From assembly GCF_014656415.1 (NCBI RefSeq), contig NZ_BNCJ01000016.1, positions 43,023 through 107,022 on the forward strand: a stretch of DNA of 64,000 nucleotides. Reading direction: 5' to 3'. A program made the translations under genes and the position numbers. Below, piece after piece: positions 44,131 to 52,660 of the stretch (positions are counted from its first letter, which is position 1; the number at the start of each line of letters is the position of its first letter). This stretch comes from Seohaeicola zhoushanensis. Its GTDB lineage: Bacteria; Pseudomonadota; Alphaproteobacteria; Rhodobacterales; Rhodobacteraceae. The notes beneath the pieces are model-generated. The model was not told where the DNA came from. It did not search any database and saw only the letters and a list, made by a program, of their open reading frames with translations.

Positions 44131-44248
44131 ACCTCTGCGACCCTCGCCTCGACAGCGGCGAGGGTCCGCCCGCGCGGTCCGGCACATCCGGGCGAAGGCA
44201 ACGGAATACATGGGAAAAATTCCGCACGAACCGCACCGCCTCCGAAAT

Positions 44249-44264
44249 ATGATTGACAAGTCAT
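44249..44264. promoter_or_regulatory. Palindrome ATGATT-GACA-AGTCAT (copy 3)
   Basis: Fourteen of 16 positions match copy 1; five of six arm pairs are complementary. As in copy 1 it is followed by a T-rich run. Located 70 bases upstream of the crotonase-led operon. Confidence 0.55.
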
Positions 44265-44298
44265 TTTTTGATGCAATAATTCTTCATATCAAATAGTC

Positions 44299-44314
44299 TT
44301 CTCTATCGGGAATG
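44299..44314. promoter_or_regulatory. Degenerate copy of the ATTCTC-N4-GAGAAT motif
   Basis: CTTCTC-TATC-GGGAAT differs from the perfect sites at 40431 and 49621 at two arm positions. It is 20 bases upstream of the crotonase ATG. Possible weak operator. Confidence 0.35.
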
Positions 44315-44334
44315 ACTGGCCAGAAGGGGGAGAC

Positions 44335-45150
44335 ATGGCCGAGACCTTCCAGACGCTGACCTACGAAGTGAAGGGGCGCACCGGCGTCATCACCTTCACG
44401 CGTCCCGACGTGCGCAACGCGCTCGACCTTGCCATGCGCGAAGAGATCGCCGCGCTGCTGTCGCGCATCCGGGCCGACCGCGACCTGCGCTCGCTGATCC
44501 TCACCGGCAGCGGCGGCGCCTTCTGCGCCGGTGGCGACCTCAAGTCGCTGACCGAAGAGGAACGCCCGGTCGAGCTGAACCGCGAACGCATCGCCCTGCT
44601 GCACACCTGGTTCACCGAGCTCAGCAACCTGGAACTGCCGGTGATCGCGGCGGTCGACGGGCCGGCCTATGGCGCGGGCTTCAACCTGGCGCTGGCGGCG
44701 GATTTCGTGCTCGCTACGCCCCGCGCGCGGTTCTGCGCGGTCTTCGGACGCATCGGCCTGGTGCCCGATCTTGGCGGCTTCTTCCTGTTGCCGCGCATCG
44801 TCGGCCTTGCCCGCGCGAAAGAGCTGGTGATGACCGCCCGTTCGCTGGGTGCCGAAGAGGCGCGCGACCTGGGCATCGTGCTGGAGATCCACCAGCCCGA
44901 GGCGCTGGCCGAGGCCGCGCTGGCCTTTGCCCGCCGCTTCGACGAGGCCTCGCGGCTGGCGACGGGCATGTCCAAGACCATCCTGAATCAGGCTCTACAC
45001 AGCGATCAGCGCGGTCTGGCCGACATGGAGGCCATGGCCCAGGCGCTCTGCCTTGCCTCGGACTACCACAAGCAGGCGGTGCAGCGGTTCCTGAACAAGC
45101 AGCCGCTGGCCTTCGACTGGGACCGCATGACGAAGGACAAGCCCGCGTGA
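44335..45150 (+). CDS. Crotonase-family protein, probably enoyl-CoA isomerase-like
   Basis: 271 residues with the crotonase fold (TFTRPDVRNALDLAMREEI, GGAFCAGGDLKSL). Neither hydratase glutamate is present: the first region reads YGAGFNLALAADFVLA and the second FGRIGLVPDLGGFFLLPRIVG. An Asp in LVPD is retained, as in PaaG-type isomerases. So isomerisation, or another crotonase reaction, is likelier than hydration. The stop overlaps the GTG start of the thiolase-like gene (GTGA). RBS GGGGGAG. Confidence 0.85.
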   Translation: MAETFQTLTYEVKGRTGVITFTRPDVRNALDLAMREEIAALLSRIRADRDLRSLILTGSGGAFCAGGDLKSLTEEERPVELNRERIALLHTWFTELSNLELPVIAAVDGPAYGAGFNLALAADFVLATPRARFCAVFGRIGLVPDLGGFFLLPRIVGLARAKELVMTARSLGAEEARDLGIVLEIHQPEALAEAALAFARRFDEASRLATGMSKTILNQALHSDQRGLADMEAMAQALCLASDYHKQAVQRFLNKQPLAFDWDRMTKDKPA

Positions 45151-46310
45151 CCACCCGCAAACAACATACCGCGCGGATCACCGGCGTTGCCGATACCGCG
45201 ATGGGCGAATTGCCCGGGTCGACCGCCATGGGCCTGCACGCCGAGGCGACGACCGCCGCGCTGAAGGATGCCGGGCTGACCGCTGCCGATATCGACGGCG
45301 TGCTTTGCGGCTATTCGATGACGATGCCGCACCTGATGCTCAGCTCGGTCTTCTGCGAATATTACGGCCTTCGCCCCAGCTTCAACACCGCGATCCAGGC
45401 CGGCGGGGCGACGGCCTGTATCATGCTCGCCAACGCGGTGGCCTTGGTGGAATCGGGCGCCTGCCGGCACGTTCTGTGCGTCACCGGCGACAACCGCCTG
45501 ACCGGCATGACCCGCGACGGCGCGGTGGCGGCGCTGGCCAGCGTCGGCCACCCCGAGTTCGAACAGCCCTATGGCATGTCGGTGCCCGCCGCCTATGCGC
45601 TGGTGGCGCAGGCCTACCTGCACCAATACGGCATCAGCCGCGACGAGCTGTCGGCGATTTCGGTTGCCGCCCGCGCCCATGCGGCGCTGCATCCCAAGGC
45701 CTACAAACGCGATCCGCTGAGCCTCGCCGATGTCGCCAACAGCCGGGTCATCGCCTCGCCGCTGCGGCTGCTCGACTGCTGCCTGATCTCGGATGGCGGC
45801 GCGGCGGTGATCGTCAGCGCGGCCGATGCCGCCCGCGACACCCGCAAGCCGGTGCGCGTGCTCGGCTCGGGCCAGGGCCACACCCACGAACACATCATGG
45901 CCGCCCCCTCGCTGACCGACTTCGGCTGCAAGACCTCCTCGGCCATGGCCTTTGATCAGGCGGGCGTGACGGCGGCCGAGATCGACGTGGCCGAAATCTA
46001 CGACAGCTTCACCATCACCCTGCTGACCGAACTGGAATCGATCGGTTTCTTCGAGAAGGGCGAGGCCGGGAAGGCGGCGCTGGCGGGCGATATCTCGCTG
46101 GGCGGGCGGCTGCCGGTGAACACCCACGGCGGGTTGATGAGCTATGGCCATTCCGGTGCTGCGGGCGGCGCCTTCCACATCGTCGAGGCCGCGCACCAGC
46201 TGCGCGGCGAAGCCGACGCGCGGCAGGTGGCCGGGGCCGGACTGGCCTTTGTCCATGGCGACGGCGGCATCCTCTCGGCGCATTGCAGCCTCGTGCTGGG
46301 ACAGGAGTGA
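45147..46310 (+). CDS. Thiolase-fold protein lacking the nucleophilic cysteine; candidate retro-aldolase
   Basis: 387 residues of the SCP2/lipid-transfer branch of thiolases. Where thiolases have Cys-x-Ser-Gly the sequence reads IQAGGATA (83-90), without a cysteine at the reactive position. Conserved parts include VAEIYDSFTITLLTELESIGFFEKGEAG (Tyr285), NTHGGLMSYGHSGAAGGAFHIVEA (His335) and the end GDGGILSAHCSLVL. Family knowledge: the steroid aldolase Ltp2 also lacks the Cys, uses tyrosines and needs a DUF35 partner. Here a DUF35 gene follows five bases later, then two MaoC genes. Retro-aldol cleavage of a beta-hydroxyacyl-CoA is therefore the favoured inference; a thiolase role cannot be excluded. 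GTG start overlaps the preceding stop. Confidence 0.8.
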   Translation: MTTRKQHTARITGVADTAMGELPGSTAMGLHAEATTAALKDAGLTAADIDGVLCGYSMTMPHLMLSSVFCEYYGLRPSFNTAIQAGGATACIMLANAVALVESGACRHVLCVTGDNRLTGMTRDGAVAALASVGHPEFEQPYGMSVPAAYALVAQAYLHQYGISRDELSAISVAARAHAALHPKAYKRDPLSLADVANSRVIASPLRLLDCCLISDGGAAVIVSAADAARDTRKPVRVLGSGQGHTHEHIMAAPSLTDFGCKTSSAMAFDQAGVTAAEIDVAEIYDSFTITLLTELESIGFFEKGEAGKAALAGDISLGGRLPVNTHGGLMSYGHSGAAGGAFHIVEAAHQLRGEADARQVAGAGLAFVHGDGGILSAHCSLVLGQE

Positions 46311-46315
46311 ACATC

Positions 46316-46723
46316 ATGGCCCTGCCCCTTCCCACCCCCAATGCCGACAGCCGCCCCTATTGGGACGCGGCGCAGCAAGGCCGGCTGGTAGTGCAGCACT
46401 GCGCCGCCTGCGGCACCGTTCAGGCCGTGCCGCGCGGCTGCTGCGGCAACTGCCAATCGCCGGCGCTGGAGTGGCGCGACAGCGCCCTGCGCGGCACCGT
46501 CGCCAGCTTCTCGGTCGTGCATCGCGGCCCGACGGCAGCCTTCCGCAACTCCACGCCCTATGTTCTGGCCCTGATCGACGTCGCCGGCGGCGTGCGACTG
46601 ATGCTCAACATCATCGGCCCCGGTCCCGACGAGGTGCAGATCGGCGAAGAGGTGGAGATCACCTTCGAGCCGCGCGGCGAGGCCGGTTTCCAGATGCCCC
46701 AGGCCCGGAGGATCACCGCATGA
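46316..46723 (+). CDS. DUF35 Zn-ribbon/OB-fold acyl-CoA-binding protein
   Basis: 135 residues. The N-terminal helix DSRPYWDAAQQGRLVVQHC leads into a rubredoxin-like zinc ribbon with Cys29-x2-Cys32 and Cys43-x2-Cys46, then an OB fold (GTVASFSVVHRGPTAAFRNSTPYVLALIDVAGGVRLMLNII). Such proteins are obligate partners of thiolase-like aldolases and thiolases. It sits directly after the thiolase-like gene and overlaps the next by ATGA, as expected for subunits of one complex. Confidence 0.88.
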   Translation: MALPLPTPNADSRPYWDAAQQGRLVVQHCAACGTVQAVPRGCCGNCQSPALEWRDSALRGTVASFSVVHRGPTAAFRNSTPYVLALIDVAGGVRLMLNIIGPGPDEVQIGEEVEITFEPRGEAGFQMPQARRITA

Positions 46724-47106
46724 TCACCTTTGAGGATTTCGAACCCGGGCGCAGCTTCGGATCGGTGCCGGTCACGCTGGATGACCGGCTCTGGTCGAAC
46801 TGGACCAGACTCTATCCGGGCGATTCCGCCTGTGCGCCCGAGATGCCCGAGGGAATGACGGCGGTTCTGGTGATGAAGGCCTATATGGAACTGGTCGCGC
46901 CGCGCCCACCTGGGAACGTACATGCCAGCCAGAGCTTCGAGGTGACCCGCCTGCCCCGGCTGGGCGAGACCGTCACCACCACCGTGACCTGCACCGGCAA
47001 GGAGCTGCGCAACGGCCGCCGCTGGATCGACCTGGCCACCGAGAGCCGGGATGCCGAGGGGCAGCACCTCTTCAACGGACGCATGAGGATGATATGGGCA
47101 GCCTGA
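46720..47106 (+). CDS. MaoC-like hotdog protein without catalytic Asp/His
   Basis: 128 residues, MITFEDFEPGRSFGSVPVTLDDRLWSNWTRLYPGDSACAPEMPEGMTAVLVMKAYMELVAPRPPGNVHASQSF. The helix region that normally carries Asp-x4-His reads NWTRLYPGDS, so the pair is absent. It overlaps its DUF35 and MaoC neighbours. In mycobacteria a DUF35 domain is fused to such a MaoC domain (ChsH2) and pairs with a catalytic MaoC (ChsH1); here the same parts appear as separate genes. Confidence 0.78.
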   Translation: MITFEDFEPGRSFGSVPVTLDDRLWSNWTRLYPGDSACAPEMPEGMTAVLVMKAYMELVAPRPPGNVHASQSFEVTRLPRLGETVTTTVTCTGKELRNGRRWIDLATESRDAEGQHLFNGRMRMIWAA

Positions 47107-47459
47107 CCGACACCCGCCCCGCCGACCTGGTGGTGACCGCCGAGGCGATCCGCGCCTATGCCGCGATCACCGACGATTTCAACCCGATCCATGTCGACCC
47201 CGACTTTGCCGCAAGCACGCCGATGAAAGGCGTCATCGCCCATGGCACCATGTCGCTGGCGCTGATCTGGCAGATGCTGCGACGCGAATTCGGCGCCGAG
47301 CGCAGCGGCAAGGCCAGCCTCGAGATCCGTTTCACCCAGCCGGTCCGCATTGGCGACCACCTGCGCGCCTGTCATGCGCCCGACGACAAGGGCGGTTTCG
47401 ACGTCTGGGTCGAGAACCAAGCCGGTGTGGCCGTCATCAAGGGGAGCGCACGACTGTGA
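47094..47459 (+). CDS. MaoC-like (R)-specific enoyl-CoA hydratase
   Basis: 121 residues with the intact hydratase 2 motif: YAAITDDFNPIHVDPDFAAST (Asp28-x4-His33) and GVIAHGTMSLALIWQML. Expected to hydrate a 2-enoyl-CoA. The start overlaps the preceding MaoC gene by 13 bases, so a heteromer of the two is plausible. The stop overlaps the GTG of the acyl-CoA synthetase. Confidence 0.85.
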   Translation: MGSLTDTRPADLVVTAEAIRAYAAITDDFNPIHVDPDFAASTPMKGVIAHGTMSLALIWQMLRREFGAERSGKASLEIRFTQPVRIGDHLRACHAPDDKGGFDVWVENQAGVAVIKGSARL

Positions 47460-49609
47460 CCGCTTTCAAACCGCTCGACGTCCTGTTCAACCCCGCCTCG
47501 ATCGCGGTGGTCGGCGCCTCGTCGAACCCGATGAAGCTGGGCGGCCGCCCGATCGCCTACATGCAGAAGCAGGGCTATCGCGGCACCATCTACCCGGTGA
47601 ACCCCAAGGCGACCGAGATCCAGGGTCTGCCCGCCTATCCCAGCCTCTCGGCCATCGGCCAGCCGGTCGATCTCGCCATCATCGCCGCCCCGGCAGCCAT
47701 GGTCGAGGAGACCATTCGCGAGGGCATCGCCGCGGGGGTGAAATCCTTCGTGGTCTTCTCCTCGGGCTTTGCCGAGCTTTCCGCCGAAGGCGCCGCGATC
47801 CAGTCACGCCTGCGCGAGATGTGCGAGGCGGCGGGGGTGCTGCTGCTGGGCCCAAACTGCCTTGGCGCCATTGACATCCGCAACCGGGTGGTCGCCTCCT
47901 TCACCACCGCGATGGAGGAACACGAGCTGATCGAGGGCGGCTTTGCCTTCGTCTCGCAAAGCGGTGCGCTGGGGGCCTATTGGCTCGACATGGTGTTCCA
48001 GCGGGGCATCGGCGTCTCCACCTGGATTGCCACCGGGAACGAGGCCGGGGTGACGGTGGCCGACGCCATCCATCACCTGGCGCATGATCCGGCGACCCGG
48101 GTGATCGGCTGCTATATCGAGGATATCAAGGACGGCCCGGCCTTCCGCGAGGCCGCCCGGGCGGCCATCGCCGCGGGCAAGCCGATCTTGCTGATCAAGG
48201 CCGGGCGGTCGCAGACCGGCGCGGCGGCGGCGGCGTCGCATACCGGCGCTCTGGCCGGCGAGGACGCGCGATATCAGGCTCTATTCGAACAGATCGGCAT
48301 TCTTCGGGTGAACTCGCTGCTGGAAATGGGCGACGTCGCACGGCTGGTGCTGATGCAGCCCGCGCCCACCGGGAGCAATGTCGGGGTGATCAGCGTTTCG
48401 GGCGGCGCCGGGGTGCTGCTGGCCGACGAACTAGACGAGGCGGGCTTTCGCGTGCCGCCCTTCGACGAGGCCACCCGCGCCCGGATCGACGCGGCCCTGC
48501 CCGACTATGTCTCGGCCAACAACCCGCTGGACGTGACCGGCGGCGTGGCGGGCGACAGCTCGATCTTCGGGCGGGTGCTCGACGCGCTTGGCACCGCGCC
48601 GGACCATGACAGCTTCGTGCTGTTCATCGGGCTGATGGGCTCGATCTCGGCCGACCTGTCGCAGAGCCTGGTCCGCGCCTTCGCCAAGGCGGGCAAGCAG
48701 GTGGTCGTGGTCTGGATCGGCGCGCGCCCCGAGGTGGTGGCCGAGCTGGAGCGCAACGGGCTGCCGGTCTATCCCGACATCCCGCAGGCCGTCTCCGCCA
48801 TGGCCCGCGCCCGCGACCTGATGGCCGGGCAGGGCCGCGCCGGGGCGCTCGAGGGCATCGCCTGGCCGCCGCCCCTGCCCTCGCCCGAGAGCTGCGAACC
48901 CCGCTCCGAAGTGCGCGCGCAGGATTTCGTGCGCACCCATTGCGCGCTGCGCTTTCCGACCCAGAAGCTGGTGCAGACCCCGGACGAGGCGCGCGCCGCG
49001 CTGGCCGACCTGTCCGCCCCGCTGGCGGTCAAGCTGCAAAGCCCCGACATGCTGCACAAGAGCGAGCACGGCGGCGTGCGGCTTGGCCTGTCGTCGCCCG
49101 AGGAGGTCGCCGGGGCGGTAGCCGACATGCTGGCCATCGCCAGGGCCGGGAACCTGCGGCTCGACGGCATCCTGCTGCAGGAGATGACACCCGTGGCGCA
49201 GGAGCTGATCGTCGGCTTCCGCCGCGATCCGGTCTTCGGCCCGCTGCTGCTGATCGGGCGCGGCGGTGTCGAGGTCGAGCTGCGACCCGACCGCGCCATG
49301 GCCTATCTGCCGATGTCGCCCGATGCGGTCGAGGCGATGATCCGCGGCCTCGCCAGCGCGCCGCTGTTCACCGGCTTCCGGGGCGGGCCTTCGGGCGACA
49401 TCGCCGCACTGGCCCGCGAACTCTCGCGGCTGGGCGACGCCTTTGCCGCCGACGAGAGCATCGAAGAGATCGAGATCAACCCGCTGGCGCTTTCGAAGGA
49501 CGGAGGCTTCGTCGCGCTGGACGCGCTGTCGCTGCACCGCCGGGCCCCACCGGAACCGCAGGCTGCCACAAGCCAATGCCCGGTTGACAGCGAGGCTGCC
49601 GCCGGGTGA
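47456..49609 (+). CDS. ADP-forming acyl-CoA synthetase (acetate-CoA ligase type)
   Basis: 717 residues. N-terminal CoA-binding domain (FNPASIAVVGASSNPMKLGGRPIAYM), succinyl-CoA-synthetase-like domains (LLLGPNCLGAID, FVSQSGALGAYWLDM), the phospho-His segment AASHTGALAGEDARYQALFEQIGILRV, and a C-terminal ATP-grasp domain (LAVKLQSPDMLHKSEHGGVRLGLSS, GRGGVEVELRPDRAMAYLPMS, IEEIEINPLALSKDGGFVALDAL). It activates an acid or salvages a CoA thioester with ADP formation; its place after the aldolase block suggests action on the importer's substrate or on a cleavage product. Confidence 0.88.
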   Translation: MTAFKPLDVLFNPASIAVVGASSNPMKLGGRPIAYMQKQGYRGTIYPVNPKATEIQGLPAYPSLSAIGQPVDLAIIAAPAAMVEETIREGIAAGVKSFVVFSSGFAELSAEGAAIQSRLREMCEAAGVLLLGPNCLGAIDIRNRVVASFTTAMEEHELIEGGFAFVSQSGALGAYWLDMVFQRGIGVSTWIATGNEAGVTVADAIHHLAHDPATRVIGCYIEDIKDGPAFREAARAAIAAGKPILLIKAGRSQTGAAAAASHTGALAGEDARYQALFEQIGILRVNSLLEMGDVARLVLMQPAPTGSNVGVISVSGGAGVLLADELDEAGFRVPPFDEATRARIDAALPDYVSANNPLDVTGGVAGDSSIFGRVLDALGTAPDHDSFVLFIGLMGSISADLSQSLVRAFAKAGKQVVVVWIGARPEVVAELERNGLPVYPDIPQAVSAMARARDLMAGQGRAGALEGIAWPPPLPSPESCEPRSEVRAQDFVRTHCALRFPTQKLVQTPDEARAALADLSAPLAVKLQSPDMLHKSEHGGVRLGLSSPEEVAGAVADMLAIARAGNLRLDGILLQEMTPVAQELIVGFRRDPVFGPLLLIGRGGVEVELRPDRAMAYLPMSPDAVEAMIRGLASAPLFTGFRGGPSGDIAALARELSRLGDAFAADESIEEIEINPLALSKDGGFVALDALSLHRRAPPEPQAATSQCPVDSEAAAG

Positions 49610-49620
49610 ACTTGGAAATA

Positions 49621-49640
49621 CAATTCTCGATAGAGAATTG
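49621..49640. promoter_or_regulatory. Perfect palindrome CAATTCTC-GATA-GAGAATTG
   Basis: 20-base perfect palindrome, 44 bases upstream of the TRAP permease start and 11 bases after the synthetase stop. Shares ATTCTC-N4-GAGAAT with the site at 40431 in front of the IclR gene, so IclR control of the importer is likely. Confidence 0.7.
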
Positions 49641-49684
49641 AGGCAGCGGGGCGAACCCCCGCACGCCGAAGGGAGGAGGAAACC

Positions 49685-51601
49685 TTGACCGACGCTTACC
49701 CGCCCCAGAACGACGCCACCCGCGTCGTGGTGCGTGCCCTGATCGTGGCGATCTCGCTCGCCACCGCAGCCTTCTACTTCTACACGGCGTGGTATGGCAC
49801 CTTCCCCGCGCTGATCCAGCGTTCGGTCCTGCTCGGCACCACGATGAGCCTGGTCTTCCTCGGCCTGGCCGACCGCAGCGCCGCCACCGGCGCGCGCCGG
49901 GCGCTGCTGATGCTGGTGGTCGTCACCGGCGTGGTCGCCAGCGCCTTAACCGCCGGCTTCATCGTCATCGACTTCGAGAACATCGCCGAAAGCGCCGGCT
50001 TCTACGGCCAGAGGGAGGTGATCCTCGCCTCTATCATGGTGGTCGCCCTGCTGATCGCCACCTACTTCGCTTTCGGCGCCGCCCTGCCGCTGATTGCCGT
50101 GGCCTTCATCCTCTACGCCCTCTTCGGCCGCTCGATGCCCGACATCCTGTCGCATCGCGGCCTGAGCTGGAGCTCGTTGATGGCCGGGAACTACCTCACC
50201 ACCAAGGGCGTGCTCGGCGTGCCGCTGGGTGCGGTGGCCGACGTGGTGCTCTACTTCCTCGTCTTCTCCTCCTTCCTCGCCGCCACCGGCGCATCGGACA
50301 CCTTCGTGCGACTCTCCCAGCTGTTGGTCGGCCGGATGCGCGGCGGTCCGGCGAAGATCGCCGTGGTCGGCTCGGGCCTGCTGGGCAGCGTCTCGGGCTC
50401 GGCCGTCGCCAACGTGGCGGCCAGCGGCACCTTCACCATCCCGATGATGAAACGCGTAGGCTATACCCCGCATTTCGCCGGCGCGGTCGAGGCGGTCGCC
50501 TCGTCGGGGAGCCAGATCATGCCCCCGGTGATGGGCGCTGCGGTCTTCATTATGGCCGACATGCTGCAGGTCGGCTACGGCACCATCATCCTCGCCGCCG
50601 TCTTCCCGGCGCTGATCTACTACGCCAACCTCTTCCTGGTGGTCGATCTCGAAGCCGCCAAGCTGAAGCTGCGCGGCCTCGACGATCTCGACAAGGATCA
50701 GACCGGCCAGCTGATGCGTGACTCGGTCTTCCTGCTGGTGCCGCTGGCGGTGCTCTTCGGCATGGTGCTGATGCAATATTCGCCGCGCTATGCCGCAATC
50801 GTGAGCCTCGCGGTGCTGCTGGTGATGAACATGTTCAACCCCAGGCACCGCATGGGTCCGCGCGGTCTTATCAATGCGATTGTCGACGGCATGACCGGGG
50901 TCGCCCCGATCGCCGTGGCGGTGGCGGTGGCCGGTATCATCGTCGGCGTCGTCGAGGTGACGGGCCTGGGCCTGAACCTCACCACCATCATGACGGCGGC
51001 CGCCAAGAACTCGCTCCTGCTGCTGCTGGTGTTGACCATGGCCAGTTCGATCATCCTGGGCATGGGCCTGCCGACGGTGGCCTGCTACATCATCCTCGCG
51101 CTGATCATCGCGCCGGTGATGGTGCGGCTCGGCGTGCCGCCGATCGCGGCGCATATGTTCGTGTTCTACTTCGGCACGCTCTCGGCGATCACACCGCCGG
51201 TGGCGCTGGGGTCGTTCACCGCCGCCGGGATCGCCGGGGCCTCGCCGCTACAGACCTCGTTCACCTCGCTGCGGATCGCCCTGCCGGCCTTCCTGATGCC
51301 CTATATCTTCGTGTTCCAGCCCGGGCTGCTGTTCCAGGGCGATATCGTCGGCCTGCTGATCCCGCTGGTGAACTCGGCCCTGGCCGTGGTCGGCCTTTCG
51401 GCTGCGACCGTCGGCTATTTCCGCGGACCGCTGGGCCTGGTGCGCCGCGCCATGTTCCTGGTCGGCGCGCTGATGGCCTTTGCCCCCGACCACCTGACCG
51501 ACATCGCCGGCGCGCTTCTGATCGCGGCGGCCATCGCGGTGGGCGAATTCCGCGGCTCCAAGACGGCGGCCATGCCGGCCCGCGAGCCCACCGGACATTG
51601 A
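49685..51601 (+). CDS. TRAP transporter fused permease (4TM/12TM, TAXI-type)
   Basis: 638 residues with about 16-18 hydrophobic segments: a DctQ-like N-terminal part fused to a DctM-like part (VADVVLYFLVFSSFLAATGASDTFVRLSQLLVGRMRGGPAKIAVVGSGLLGSVSGSAVANVAASGTFTIPMMKRVGYTPHFAGAVEAVASSGSQIMPPVMGAAVFIMAD; FYFGTLSAITPPVALGSFTAAGIAGASPLQTS). This form goes with TAXI binding proteins. Start is TTG at 49685 after an ideal GGGAGGAGG. Next gene is the binding protein, 29 bases on. Confidence 0.92.
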   Translation: MTDAYPPQNDATRVVVRALIVAISLATAAFYFYTAWYGTFPALIQRSVLLGTTMSLVFLGLADRSAATGARRALLMLVVVTGVVASALTAGFIVIDFENIAESAGFYGQREVILASIMVVALLIATYFAFGAALPLIAVAFILYALFGRSMPDILSHRGLSWSSLMAGNYLTTKGVLGVPLGAVADVVLYFLVFSSFLAATGASDTFVRLSQLLVGRMRGGPAKIAVVGSGLLGSVSGSAVANVAASGTFTIPMMKRVGYTPHFAGAVEAVASSGSQIMPPVMGAAVFIMADMLQVGYGTIILAAVFPALIYYANLFLVVDLEAAKLKLRGLDDLDKDQTGQLMRDSVFLLVPLAVLFGMVLMQYSPRYAAIVSLAVLLVMNMFNPRHRMGPRGLINAIVDGMTGVAPIAVAVAVAGIIVGVVEVTGLGLNLTTIMTAAAKNSLLLLLVLTMASSIILGMGLPTVACYIILALIIAPVMVRLGVPPIAAHMFVFYFGTLSAITPPVALGSFTAAGIAGASPLQTSFTSLRIALPAFLMPYIFVFQPGLLFQGDIVGLLIPLVNSALAVVGLSAATVGYFRGPLGLVRRAMFLVGALMAFAPDHLTDIAGALLIAAAIAVGEFRGSKTAAMPAREPTGH

Positions 51602-51630
51602 TACCGACAAGAGACCAACAGGAGGTGAAA

Positions 51631-52626
51631 ATGGTTTCTCTCAAGACGAAGACGACTTTGCGCGCGGGGCTGATGGGCCTTGCCGCGGCCACCCTGACCA
51701 GCGCCGCGGCGATGGCGGCAGACCTGCAGGAACTGGGCTTTGCCACCTCGGCCAGCGGCGGCACCGGCTACATGTATGCCGTCGCGGTCGCCACCGTGGT
51801 GAACGAAGGCAGCGAGGCGCTCAAGATCACCCCCTTCCCCAGCGCCGGCGTGATCGAGAACGACCGCCTCCTGCGCAACGACGAGGCGCAGCTGATCCTG
51901 CACACCGGCGGGCAGGCCTACAGCTCGTATCGCGGCGAGGGCAAATACCCGAGCAAGTTCGAGGACCTGCGCGCCATCATGCCGATCTATGCCTCGCTGG
52001 TGCAGATGATCGTGCCCGCCGAAAGCGACAGCAAGTCGCCGGGCGATCTCAAGGGCAAGCGCATCGGCCTGGGCGAGCCGGGCTCCTCGGCCAATACCTA
52101 CGTCCGCCAGGTGCTGAAGGCCGAGAACGTCAATGACGGCGACTACGACGGCCGCCCGAACAGCTTGACCGAACAGGTCGCCGGCCTGCGCGACGGCAAC
52201 CTCGACGCGCTCACCACAGTGATGGGCGGCGGCGCACCGGCACTGCAGGACCTGGCCGCCAGCCGCGATGTGCGCTGGATCTCGATCACGCCGGAGACGC
52301 TGAAATCGGTGATCGGCATGAACCCCACCGGCGCAGTTGTCCCGGTGACCATCCCGGCGGGCACCTACCCGCAGCAGGACGGCGCGGTGCAGACCTTCGG
52401 CGTGCCGATCTGGATCATGGCCAAGGCCGAGATGCCCGATGCCCTGGTCTCGGAAATCGTGACCAAGTTCCTGTCGAACCTGCCCCGCGCGCATGAGGTG
52501 CACCCGGTTGTGGACGGCACGACGAAGGACTTCGTCGCCAATGCCGCCCCGCCGGTTCCATGGCACCCCGAAGCGGTCAAGGCGCTGGCCGCGATGGGCT
52601 ATGACACAACGCCCTTCACCGAGTGA
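51631..52626 (+). CDS. TAXI-family TRAP periplasmic binding protein
   Basis: 331 residues with a signal peptide (MVSLKTKTTLRAGLMGLAAATLTSAAAMA). TAXI features: LGFATSASGGTGYMYAVAVATVVNE, PFPSAGVIENDRLLRNDEAQLILHTGGQAY, SPGDLKGKRIGLGEPGSSANTYVRQVL, EQVAGLRDGNLDALTTVMGGGAPALQDLAAS. The ligand is unknown; by context it should be the acid degraded by the 33-57 kb genes. Strong RBS AGGAGGTGAAA. Confidence 0.92.
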   Translation: MVSLKTKTTLRAGLMGLAAATLTSAAAMAADLQELGFATSASGGTGYMYAVAVATVVNEGSEALKITPFPSAGVIENDRLLRNDEAQLILHTGGQAYSSYRGEGKYPSKFEDLRAIMPIYASLVQMIVPAESDSKSPGDLKGKRIGLGEPGSSANTYVRQVLKAENVNDGDYDGRPNSLTEQVAGLRDGNLDALTTVMGGGAPALQDLAASRDVRWISITPETLKSVIGMNPTGAVVPVTIPAGTYPQQDGAVQTFGVPIWIMAKAEMPDALVSEIVTKFLSNLPRAHEVHPVVDGTTKDFVANAAPPVPWHPEAVKALAAMGYDTTPFTE

Positions 52627-52660
52627 TCCGGGCCGGGCGGAGTGAACTCCGCCCGCCGCA

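Noticed and set aside
46144..46719. Long upstream extension of the MaoC gene at 46720
   Set aside because: Out-of-frame shadow of the thiolase-like and DUF35 genes; ATGA overlap sets the true start.
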